A stretch of 5,762 nucleotides of DNA from DASPXK01 sp035637315. Its GTDB lineage: Bacteria > Chloroflexota > UBA6077 > JACCZL01. Made by a program: the position numbers and the translations under genes. Each line of letters begins with the position of its first letter. The stretch's first letter is position 1. This document shows positions 1 to 5,494 of the stretch, in pieces. The notes under the pieces were generated by a model. It saw only the letters and a program-made list of their open reading frames with translations, was not told the origin of the DNA and searched no databases. Location: NCBI GenBank assembly GCA_035637315.1, contig DASPXK010000154.1, positions 1 through 5,762 of the forward strand, read 5' to 3'.

Positions 1-2
1 AC

Positions 3-803
3 CTCCCCCTGCTCGTCGTCCGCTGCCGATTCGACCGAGAGGTCCACTTGCGGGCGTGCCTCTCGCCGGGCCCATGGGCTCCGTCGGAGGACGAGCCCGA
101 CCCATTCACGGAGCTGGCGCTCGAACCGGGCGAGGTGGCCCGAGCGCGATATCGCCTGGGGTCGCTGGCCGGCGAGCAGGCGCTCTGGCTGGACGCGCCC
201 AGCGAGCAGCCCCACCTCACCGGGCGCACGCTCGGCGTGGAGCGGCGCTGCCGGCAAGCCACTCTGCTTCACGCCATCGTGGACCAGCGCGATCAAGTCA
301 CATTGGCCCAGGTTATTAGACACGCTCAGGCTGTCGGCTTCGACGGGCTCCTCTCGGAGCACTGTGCCACCTGGCGTGCGTATCGGGCTCGCTCCTCGGT
401 CACCCTCCCTGACCACGATCTGCAGCGGCTGTACGACATGGGTCTCAGCCTCTTCCGCGCGATCCAGAGTCCCGAATTGGGCGGTATCCCGGTCGGACTT
501 CTCCGCCAGACCTGGTCGTCCCATCTCTTCTGGGACTCGTATTTCCCGACTCGCGCGCTGCTCGAGGCCAACCAGGTCGAGGCGGCTGGTGCGCAGTGCG
601 GCTTCCTGATCCGCACGGCCGACGCCGCTCGCGAGCACGCCCGCCGGACTTTCGGCGTGGACGGGCTGGCCTGGGCCTGGGAGCTGACTCATGATGGTCG
701 ACCCGCCTACGGACACGATTGGGACCACCTGGCCGAGCAGGTCCATAACACGGCGGCCTACTCCAACCTGCTCTTCGACGCCTGGCAGTTCACGCGCGAT
801 TGA
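3..803 (+). pseudogene. GH65-like glycoside hydrolase, 5' part up to an in-frame TGA (5' end outside window)
   Basis: The reading frame is already open at base 3, so the TTG at 48 is an internal leucine and not the start. The first ~100 residues look like the end of an N-terminal beta-sandwich. They are followed by a linker (GFDGLLSEHCATW) and the start of an (alpha/alpha)6 barrel. SHLFWDSYF (522-545) corresponds to the HxFWDxExF-type signature of GH65 phosphorylases and hydrolases, and HNTAAYSNLLFDAWQFTRD (744-800) to the helix carrying INADIAY-like residues. GH65 enzymes cleave or phosphorolyse alpha-glucosides such as maltose, trehalose or kojibiose; the substrate here cannot be told. The frame stops at TGA 801-803, and the homology-like sequence continues in the same frame immediately after it (ELLGKIEPLLLGIAQFF). 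The stop therefore interrupts a once continuous gene. Family assignment is from motif memory; a related clan GH-L or GH95-like enzyme is possible. Confidence 0.72.
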
Positions 804-1599
804 GAGCTGCTGGGCAAGATCGAGCCGCTGCTGCTGGGCATCGCCCAGTTCTTCAAGCAGGCCGTTCTGGAGCGCCGCCGCGGCGGCTGGGGCACCCGGC
901 CGCTGGTCGGCTCGCACGAGAGCGCGATCAGAGTCCGCGACGACGCCTTCAACCTGGCCGGAGCGATCAGGGTGTTCGCCAACGCGGCCGCGGCCGTTCG
1001 CTGGCGCCATGGACCGCCCGGGCGGAGCGAGCCCTGGCAAGCGCTCGCCAGGCGGCTCCGCCCCGCTCTACTCGGTCTCTATGACGGTCAGGTCTTCCGC
1101 CCGTACGCGGGCGCCACCGACCTGACCATGAGCAGCCTGGCGCCAATCTGGCCGATGGAGCTGATCGGCCCGAGCGATCCACGAGCCCGCTCGACCGCTC
1201 GGACCTTCCTCCGGGCGCCCGGTTTCCTCAGCTCACGCGGCTGGCCGCGCTCGACCTGGGCGGCCGCGATCCTGGCCCGCATCTTCGCCAGCCAGCGTCG
1301 GGGCGCCGAGGCGCATGATCTCCTGCGGCGCTGCCTCAGAGCCCTGAACATGCACGGCGGCCTCTCCGAGACGCTCGACGAGGAAGGCCGCTGGAACCTC
1401 CAGTACTTCGCGACCGCGCACGGCGCGCTCTGCTCGGCGCTCCACGCCATGCTGCTCGGTCTCGACGAGCCTCGAGGGCGGCCACCTGACCCACCTCGAG
1501 ATCGCCAACCGAACCGACGAAGAGCGCGGCCAGGTTATCCGTTTCGGCCGGCGGAGGTGGGAGGTGAGGCTCAAGCCTGGCGCGTCCGTGGCGTTGTAG
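804..1599 (+). pseudogene. GH65-like glycoside hydrolase, 3' part after the TGA, with a +1 frameshift near 1470
   Basis: This continues the catalytic barrel in the same frame as the upstream part. GSHES (909-923) followed by VRDDAFNLAGAIRVF resembles the GPDEYHE...DNNAYTN segment of GH65 that carries the general acid, so Glu at 918-920 is a candidate catalytic residue. Later landmarks are YAGATDLTMSSLAPIWPMEL, NMHGGLSETLDEEGRWNLQYF and ATAHGALCSALHAMLLGLDE. After codon 1467 the frame becomes a low-complexity Arg/Pro run that would read to 1745, into the opposite gene. Moving by one base from 1471 instead gives LEGGHLTHLEIANRTDEERG and a normal C-terminal domain ending ...RLKPGASVAL at TAG 1597-1599. 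One extra C in the CC at 1470-1471 explains this. GTG at 972 could act as a restart, but no good ribosome site precedes it and the product would lack half the barrel. Confidence 0.7.
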
Positions 1600-1684
1600 G
1601 GCACGGCATTCCGTGCCGCCCTCACCCCCTGCCCCTCTCCCAAATTTGGGAGAGGGGGTTGGGGGGTGAGGGCCCTGCCCCTAC
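1596..1684. repeat. Palindromic intergenic element (copy 1) between convergent genes, possible bidirectional terminator
   Basis: The element begins with GTAGGG (1596-1601) and ends with its inverse CCCTAC (1679-1684). Inside are a small hairpin, GGCACGG 1600-1606 with CCGTGCC 1611-1617 (loop CATT), and a large palindrome. In the large one, 1619-1629 pairs with 1662-1672 and 1632-1644 with 1645-1657: 24 base pairs around a central AAATTT, with one small internal loop. The TAG stops of both flanking convergent genes (1597-1599 on + and 1681-1683 on -) lie in the terminal GTAGGG boxes. No T-tract follows the stem on either strand, so it is not a canonical Rho-independent terminator, although the strong hairpin could still end or protect both transcripts. 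Confidence 0.8.
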
Positions 1685-2448
1685 GCGTTCCGGCCGCCCC
1701 GCCCGAGCAGCTCGCGCACCAGGTCCAGCGGCAGGGGAAAGATGATCGTCGAATTACGTTCGGACGAGATCTCGGTCAGCGTCTGCAGGTAACGCAGTTG
1801 GAGCCCGGCCTGCTGGGTGTTGATGATCCGGGCAGCTTCCGCCAGTCGGTCGGCCGCCGCGAACTCGCCCTCGGCGTGAATGATCTTGGCTCGCTTCTCG
1901 CGCTCAGCTTCGGCCTGGCGGGCCATCGCCCGTTTCATCGCATCCGGCAGCTCGACGTCGCGGACCTCGACGGCGGTCACCTTGACACCCCACGCGTCGG
2001 TCTGCTCGTCGATGATCCGCTGCAGCTCCTGGTTCACTCGCTCGCGATTGGTCAGCAGGTCGTCCAGCTCGACCTGGCCGAGCACGCTGCGGAGTGTGGT
2101 CTGGGCGATGAGCGAGGTGGCTCGAATGAAGTCCAGCACCTTCGTTACCGCCGCGTTGGGGTCCACGATCTTGAAGTAGATGACCGCGTTGACTTTGAGG
2201 GTCACGTTGTCACGGCTGATCGTCTCCTGGGCCGGCACCTCCATGGTGATCACGCGCAGATCGACCCTGACCATCCGCTCGACCATCGGGATGAGCAGGA
2301 TCAGTCCGGGCCCTCGAGCGCCGACCAGCCGGCCGAGCCGAAAGATAACGCCCCGCTCGTACTCCTGGACCACTCGCACGGAGGCGCTGACCAGGAAAGC
2401 CAGCACTGCCAGAACGACGACCGGAAGGATCAGCGCCTCAGGAAACAT
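1681..2448 (-). CDS. Stomatin-like SPFH/Band 7 membrane protein (slipin)
   Basis: This 255-residue protein has the full slipin layout. An N-terminal membrane segment (residues 4-24, EALILPVVVLAVLAFLVSASV) is followed by VVQEYERGVIFRLGR and the proline-bearing GPGLILLIPMVERMVRVDLR. The SPFH core contains ETISRDNVTLKVNAVIYFKI (75-94), and RSVLGQVELDDLLTNRERVN (120-139) is the conserved family block. A charged Ala/Glu/Arg coiled coil spans about 172-208. The hydrophobic C-terminal NSTIIFPLPLDLV (232-244) resembles the tail that NfeD-type proteases cut in archaeal stomatins. Slipins form membrane-attached oligomers and scaffold microdomains or partner proteases. I chose the ATG at 2446-2448 because GGAGGT lies six bases upstream; the GTG at 2481 would precede that site and add MRRRSPPGGAT. 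No nfeD gene adjoins it, which is unusual for this family. The gene ends with TAG. Confidence 0.95.
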   Translation of the reverse strand: MFPEALILPVVVLAVLAFLVSASVRVVQEYERGVIFRLGRLVGARGPGLILLIPMVERMVRVDLRVITMEVPAQETISRDNVTLKVNAVIYFKIVDPNAAVTKVLDFIRATSLIAQTTLRSVLGQVELDDLLTNRERVNQELQRIIDEQTDAWGVKVTAVEVRDVELPDAMKRAMARQAEAEREKRAKIIHAEGEFAAADRLAEAARIINTQQAGLQLRYLQTLTEISSERNSTIIFPLPLDLVRELLGRGGRNA

Positions 2449-2454
2449 CGTCGC

Positions 2455-2460
2455 ACCTCC
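2455..2460 (-). promoter_or_regulatory. Ribosome binding site of the slipin gene
   Basis: Minus-strand GGAGGT sits six bases before the ATG at 2446-2448. It is the clearest Shine-Dalgarno sequence in the window and decides in favour of this start over the upstream GTG at 2481. Confidence 0.85.
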
Positions 2461-2481
2461 AGGGGGTGACCGCCTGCGCAC

Positions 2482-2487
2482 AGTGTA
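2482..2487 (-). promoter_or_regulatory. Putative -10 box of the slipin gene
   Basis: Minus-strand TACACT, inside GCTACACT, lies 34 bases before the slipin ATG. This would start transcription near 2475 and leave a short leader containing the Shine-Dalgarno site. No convincing -35 is seen at 16-18 bases. Support comes from the same GCTACA(C/G)T core before asnB and before the hydrolase gene at 5495. Confidence 0.4.
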
Positions 2488-2571
2488 GCTGCTGGCAGAC
2501 CTCGACAGCCCCTCTCGCAGCCCTCCCCAAGACGAGGAGGCGTGAGTTCCCCTTTCGTGCCGGGAGCGGTA

Positions 2572-2599
2572 GGGACAGAGGTCATCGGACTGCTACAGT
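2572..2599 (+). promoter_or_regulatory. Putative promoter of asnB
   Basis: GGGACA (2572-2577, four of six matches to TTGACA) is 16 bases from TACAGT (2594-2599, four of six to TATAAT). TGC directly before the -10 gives an extended -10. Transcription would begin near 2606, giving an untranslated leader of about 87 bases that contains palindrome copy 2. Predicted by eye only. Confidence 0.4.
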
Positions 2600-2640
2600 A
2601 GAGCCTGGCGCTGGAGGCCGCCCGACGGAGCGTGGAGCAG

Positions 2641-2685
2641 CCCTCACCCTAACCCTCTCCCAGAGGGCCCAGAGGGAGAGGGGAC
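2641..2685. repeat. Palindromic element copy 2 in the asnB leader
   Basis: CCCTCACCC at 2641 leads into CCCTCTCCC (2653-2661), which pairs with GGGAGAGGG (2674-2682) around an inner GGGCCC (2665-2670). An alternative smaller hairpin pairs 2653-2658 with 2662-2667. The stretch 2665-2685 matches 5389-5409 of copy 3 with a single mismatch. The left flank CCCTCACCC also matches copy 1. The right arm ends nine bases before the asnB ATG, so the element forms the ribosome-binding region of that gene. Confidence 0.8.
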
Positions 2686-2692
2686 GAATTGT

Positions 2693-4585
2693 ATGTGTGG
2701 AATCGCGGGCGTACTGGATCTTGGCGCAGGCCCGGCCTCGCTAGAGGCGGTCGGGTCGATGGCTGCGACGCTCGTCCACCGCGGCCCGGACGAGGACGGC
2801 TTCTACAGGGACGACGGCGTGGCGCTCGGCGTCCGCCGGCTCAGCATCATCGACCTCCAGACCGGCAGCCAGCCGCTCGCGAACGAGGACTCGACGGTCT
2901 GGGTGGTGATGAACGGCGAGATCTACAACTACCTCGAGCTGCGGGACGAACTGGCGCCTCGCCACACGTTCCGCACCCAGTCGGACACGGAGGTACTCGT
3001 GCACCTCTATGAGGAGCACGGCCCGGAGCTAGTGACCCGTCTGCGGGGGATGTTCGCGTTCGCCCTCTGGGACACGAATCTGCGCCGCCTACTGCTGGCG
3101 CGCGACCGACTCGGAAAGAAGCCGCTCTATTACGCTCAGCAGGCCGGGCGGTTCCTGTTTGGATCGGAGATCAAAGCCATCCTGGCCGCCGAGGCGTTCA
3201 CGCCCACCCTGGACCCCAACGCCGTTTACCAGTACCTCTGCTTCGGCTTCGTGCCGCATCCGCTGACGGCGTACCGCGAGATCAAAGCGCTACCACCGGG
3301 CCACACTCTGCTCGTCGACGCCGATGGCGCGACCTCGCCAGGCCGCTACTGGAGCTTGCCGGGGCGTACAGCTCGGCTCACGCACGACGAGGCTGTCGAG
3401 CGCACCCGCGAGTTGCTGGAGGAGAGCGTCAGGCTCCGCTTGCGGAGCGACGTGCCGGTCGGCGTATTCCTATCCGGGGGGATCGACAGCGGCCTGGTCA
3501 CGGCCGCCGCGAGCCGATCTTCAGCCGAGCCGCTGCGGACGTTCTCGATCGGCTTCGCCGACGAGCGATTCAACGAGCTGCCGCACGCCCGCCTGGTGGC
3601 CGAGCGATACGGGACACGGCACACCGAGATCCCCGTCGATCTGGTGGCGGAGGTGCGGCGCCCGCACGAGCTTCTGGATGCGCTGGTGCGCGCGTACGAC
3701 CAGCCGTTCGCCGACTCGTCCGCTATCCCCAGCACGATCGTCGCTCGCGAGGCGCGCAAGCACCTCAAGGTCGTGCTGAACGGAGATGGCGGCGACGAGG
3801 CATTCGCCGGCTACCGCCGCTACAGCGGGGCGCTGCTCGCGCAGTGGATGACCCAGACGCTGGGCCCCGTTGCGCCGCTCGCCGCGAGGATGGCCCCCGC
3901 CCCCCGGCAGCGACGCGGCGCCGTCGGCTTCACCCTGCGTCTCCTGGAAGGCGTGGCGCTGCCGCCCCGCGAGCGGTACATCCGCTGGAGCGGCTTGTTT
4001 ACGGACTCGGAGGCGCGGGGGTTGTGCCAACCGGAGCTCCTCGAGAGCGTAACGGAGACGGGCCTCGGCGTCGTCGACGCCAGGATCGAGCAGTGCCTTG
4101 CCTGGGGCGTTCACGAGCCGGCCGCCTTGATGATGGCGGTGGATACGCTCCACGTCCTGCCCGACGACCTGCTCGTGAAGATGGACATCGCGACCATGGC
4201 CAGCTCCGTCGAGGCCCGCTCTCCCCTGCTCGACCACGTCCTGGTCGAATTCGCGGCCGGCCTTCCCGACGAAACCCGAGCCTCGGCCTTCCAGACCAAG
4301 CCGCTGCTGCGTGAGCTGGCCCGCCGCTGGCTTCCGCCCGAGATAGCTCGCGCACCCAAGCGCGGCTTCGAGGTCCCGATGGCCTCGTGGCTGCGCAACG
4401 AGCTGCGTCCCTTCCTGACCGAGACACTGCTCGCGCCAGACGCCCGCGTGAGCGCCTTCGTGCGCCCAGCCGCAATCCGCCGGCTCGCCTCGGAGCACCT
4501 GGAGGAGCGACGTGAACACGCGTCCCGCCTCTGGGCGCTGCTGTTCCTAGAGTGCTGGCTCCAACGAGGAGCCAGGAGCCAGTAG
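2693..4585 (+). CDS. asnB: Asparagine synthetase, glutamine-hydrolysing
   Basis: This cytosolic enzyme makes asparagine from aspartate, ATP and glutamine. At 630 residues it is a usual length for the long bacterial AsnB form. The start MCGIAG is fixed because Cys2 becomes the N-terminal nucleophile of the class II glutaminase domain (about 1-200). Other glutaminase landmarks are HRGPDEDG (29-36), NGEIYNY (74-80), SDTEVL (97-102) and RGMFAFALWD (118-127). The synthetase domain shows the ATP PP-loop SGGIDS (261-266), TFSIGF, NGDGGDEAFAGY (363-374), LPDDLLVKMDIATMASSVEARSPLLD (489-514) and KRGFEVP (556-562), so all key residues appear intact. It stands alone between a divergent slipin gene and a convergent CvpA gene, so it more likely serves general asparagine supply than a sugar or peptide cluster, although relatives in such clusters exist. 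The last codon (CAG, Gln630) and the TAG stop lie in an inverted repeat. Translation depends on a purine-rich repeat arm rather than a classical Shine-Dalgarno site. Confidence 0.97.
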   Translation: MCGIAGVLDLGAGPASLEAVGSMAATLVHRGPDEDGFYRDDGVALGVRRLSIIDLQTGSQPLANEDSTVWVVMNGEIYNYLELRDELAPRHTFRTQSDTEVLVHLYEEHGPELVTRLRGMFAFALWDTNLRRLLLARDRLGKKPLYYAQQAGRFLFGSEIKAILAAEAFTPTLDPNAVYQYLCFGFVPHPLTAYREIKALPPGHTLLVDADGATSPGRYWSLPGRTARLTHDEAVERTRELLEESVRLRLRSDVPVGVFLSGGIDSGLVTAAASRSSAEPLRTFSIGFADERFNELPHARLVAERYGTRHTEIPVDLVAEVRRPHELLDALVRAYDQPFADSSAIPSTIVAREARKHLKVVLNGDGGDEAFAGYRRYSGALLAQWMTQTLGPVAPLAARMAPAPRQRRGAVGFTLRLLEGVALPPRERYIRWSGLFTDSEARGLCQPELLESVTETGLGVVDARIEQCLAWGVHEPAALMMAVDTLHVLPDDLLVKMDIATMASSVEARSPLLDHVLVEFAAGLPDETRASAFQTKPLLRELARRWLPPEIARAPKRGFEVPMASWLRNELRPFLTETLLAPDARVSAFVRPAAIRRLASEHLEERREHASRLWALLFLECWLQRGARSQ

Positions 4586-4646
4586 GCAGTGGGCAGCGGA
4601 CGACGCCAACCCCTCACTGCCCACTGCCCACTGCCTACTGCCCACT
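4580..4646. repeat. 17-bp inverted repeat with ACTGCCC heptamer repeats at the asnB 3' end
   Basis: CAGTAGGCAGTGGGCAG (4580-4596) and its perfect inverse CTGCCCACTGCCTACTG (4624-4640) enclose a 27-base loop. The right side is four tandem heptamers, ACTGCCC, ACTGCCC, ACTGCCT and ACTGCCC (4616-4643), plus a partial ACT. The left arm begins exactly at the last asnB codon and includes its TAG stop. The CvpA gene ends at 4651 on the other strand, so the stem may act as a two-way terminator. No T-tract is present. Confidence 0.85.
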
Positions 4647-4650
4647 CGGT

Positions 4651-5166
4651 TTACAGCGCCCGCGGAGCCCCCAGCTCAGCGGGCAGTACCGCGGCCACTG
4701 CCAGCCACCAGTTGACCAGCACGGGCGCCAGGGTCGACCCGTCGAGCGCGCGGGCGCCCGAGCCGATCAGGCCCAGGCGGGTTGCGATCAGGAGTAGCAG
4801 ACCCAACCCGGCCGAGCCCTCGAGAACGCCCAATGCCAGTCCGGCGAGCCGGTCGGCGACGGGCAGTCCCGGCAGCTTCACGGTTGACCGAACGAACCCC
4901 GCCCCGACGCTCGCTCCCGCCGCCACGAGCCCGACGACGGTGACGTAGGCCAGCTCGTCTACCAGCGGCAGGCGGCCGAATCGCTCGAGTAGGAGGTCGG
5001 CCAGTGGCAGCGCGAGCCGACCCGCGACTACCAGCCCGACGCCGATGCCGAGCAGCGTGCCGGCCTCGCGGACGAATCCGCGCCGCGAGGCGTTGAAGCA
5101 CACCACGACGAGCGCCAGCCCCAGGGCGACGTCCAGCCAGTGCCAGCTATTCGCCAAGCGATCCAC
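4651..5166 (-). CDS. CvpA-family integral membrane protein
   Basis: This 171-residue, very hydrophobic protein has about five membrane segments: near residues 10-26, 36-60, 71-92, 106-128 and 146-163. The order WLDVALG (10-16), CFNASRRGFVREAGTLLGI (23-41), a second helix, and DRLAGLALGVLEG (105-117) fits the CvpA (colicin V production) family, whose RRGF-type motif follows the first helix. CvpA proteins sit in the inner membrane and are linked to envelope homeostasis and colicin V export in enterobacteria; no precise function is established for distant members like this one. The start is GTG (5164-5166). An in-frame stop lies 10 codons upstream with no ATG between, and the nearby ATG at 5171-5173 is out of frame. 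No strong ribosome site is seen, and TTG at 5155-5157 is an alternative start. The gene ends with TAA, 11 bases outside the inverted repeat after asnB. Confidence 0.82.
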   Translation of the reverse strand: MDRLANSWHWLDVALGLALVVVCFNASRRGFVREAGTLLGIGVGLVVAGRLALPLADLLLERFGRLPLVDELAYVTVVGLVAAGASVGAGFVRSTVKLPGLPVADRLAGLALGVLEGSAGLGLLLLIATRLGLIGSGARALDGSTLAPVLVNWWLAVAAVLPAELGAPRAL

Positions 5167-5190
5167 CGTCCATGCGCGCCCCCGTGCCGC

Positions 5191-5196
5191 ATTCTA
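5191..5196 (-). promoter_or_regulatory. Putative extended -10 box of the CvpA gene
   Basis: Minus-strand TAGAAT matches TATAAT at five of six positions and is preceded by TGG, giving an extended -10. It lies 24 bases before the GTG start, so the leader would be short. No good -35 is visible. Confidence 0.4.
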
Positions 5197-5295
5197 CCAA
5201 CGCCTATCGACCATCCCGCTGCGCGAACGGCTTTTGTGGCGCGATTGGAACATGCCGCCGCGTATCGCGGGACCTGTCGCCGGGCACACGTAGCG

Positions 5296-5321
5296 TGTAG
5301 GGCGGGCAGTTCTCCGCCGCC
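5296..5321 (+). repeat. GTAGGG-led hairpin related to the left end of copy 1
   Basis: TGTAGGGC is followed by GGCGG (5301-5305) pairing with CCGCC (5314-5318). Aligned without gaps to 1595-1620, 18 of 26 positions agree, including the first eight and the last six. In both places a CCCTCTCCC palindrome follows downstream, directly in copy 1 and about 40 bases later here. Confidence 0.5.
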
Positions 5322-5362
5322 AGACAATGTGGGGACAGATCCGCCGGGTCGGCGTGGAAAGA

Positions 5363-5409
5363 CTCCCTCTCCCTCTCCCTCTCCCTTTGGGCCCATAGGG
5401 AGAGGGGAC
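5363..5409. repeat. Palindromic element copy 3 with a (CTCCCT)4 microsatellite arm
   Basis: Four perfect CTCCCT hexamers occupy 5363-5386. The last ten bases (5377-5386) pair with AGGGAGAGGG (5397-5406) around TGGGCCCA (5388-5395), leaving one T-T mismatch on each side of that core. The right half, 5389-5409, equals 2665-2685 of copy 2 except for one base. The extra hexamers on the left only suggest slippage expansion of one arm. Confidence 0.8.
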
Positions 5410-5456
5410 AGCCGCCTGCCGTAGGGCACTTGGATATTGGCCGGCCGCAGCCTTCA

Positions 5457-5485
5457 GGGACACGCTGAAAGCCCCGCGCTACACT
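5457..5485 (+). promoter_or_regulatory. Putative promoter of the isochorismatase-family gene
   Basis: GGGACA (5457-5462, four of six to TTGACA) is 17 bases from TACACT (5480-5485, four of six to TATAAT). The -10 ends only nine bases before the ATG at 5495, so transcription should begin at or within a few bases of the start codon, suggesting a leaderless or nearly leaderless mRNA. The same GGGACA plus GCTACA(C/G)T pair is found before asnB. Confidence 0.45.
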
Positions 5486-5494
5486 TAAGTGGCG

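Larger units (their letters stand above)
5167..5494. other. 328-base divergent intergenic region
   Basis: No gene is credible here. From left to right it holds the probable CvpA promoter, a GTAGGG-led small hairpin (5296-5321), an unassigned stretch (5322-5362), palindrome copy 3 with its CTCCCT microsatellite, a second GTAGGGCAC box (5421-5429, identical to 1596-1604), and the promoter of the downstream hydrolase gene. Confidence 0.7.

Noticed and set aside
801..850. TGA at 801 as a selenocysteine or programmed readthrough codon
   Set aside because: No stable hairpin of bacterial SECIS type follows it, the position (RD-x-ELL) is not a redox site, and a second lesion downstream fits decay better.
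1460..1475. Frame change near 1470 as programmed ribosomal frameshifting
   Set aside because: There is no slippery heptamer at the junction and no reason for such control in this enzyme family; a single inserted C is simpler.
1619..1672. Palindrome copy 1 as a canonical Rho-independent terminator
   Set aside because: The stem is strong but no T-tract follows on either strand, and related copies occur upstream of genes, so it is called a repeat with only possible terminator function.
1666..2469. Long open frame (267 codons) on the plus strand opposite the slipin gene
   Set aside because: The minus-strand slipin has full family motifs, a strong ribosome site and a good start. The plus frame has no recognisable domain and is a GC-rich antisense shadow.
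2600..2692. asnB leader as a T-box or other riboswitch
   Set aside because: No T-box consensus or other known aptamer core could be recognised; the leader structure is explained by the dispersed palindrome.
3521..4519. Long open frame (332 codons) on the minus strand opposite asnB
   Set aside because: It lies wholly within asnB, whose catalytic motifs are intact. Composition and lack of motifs mark it as a shadow.
4616..4643. Heptamer tandem repeats as a CRISPR array or replication iterons
   Set aside because: The units are contiguous seven-base repeats without spacers, and no cas or replication gene is near.
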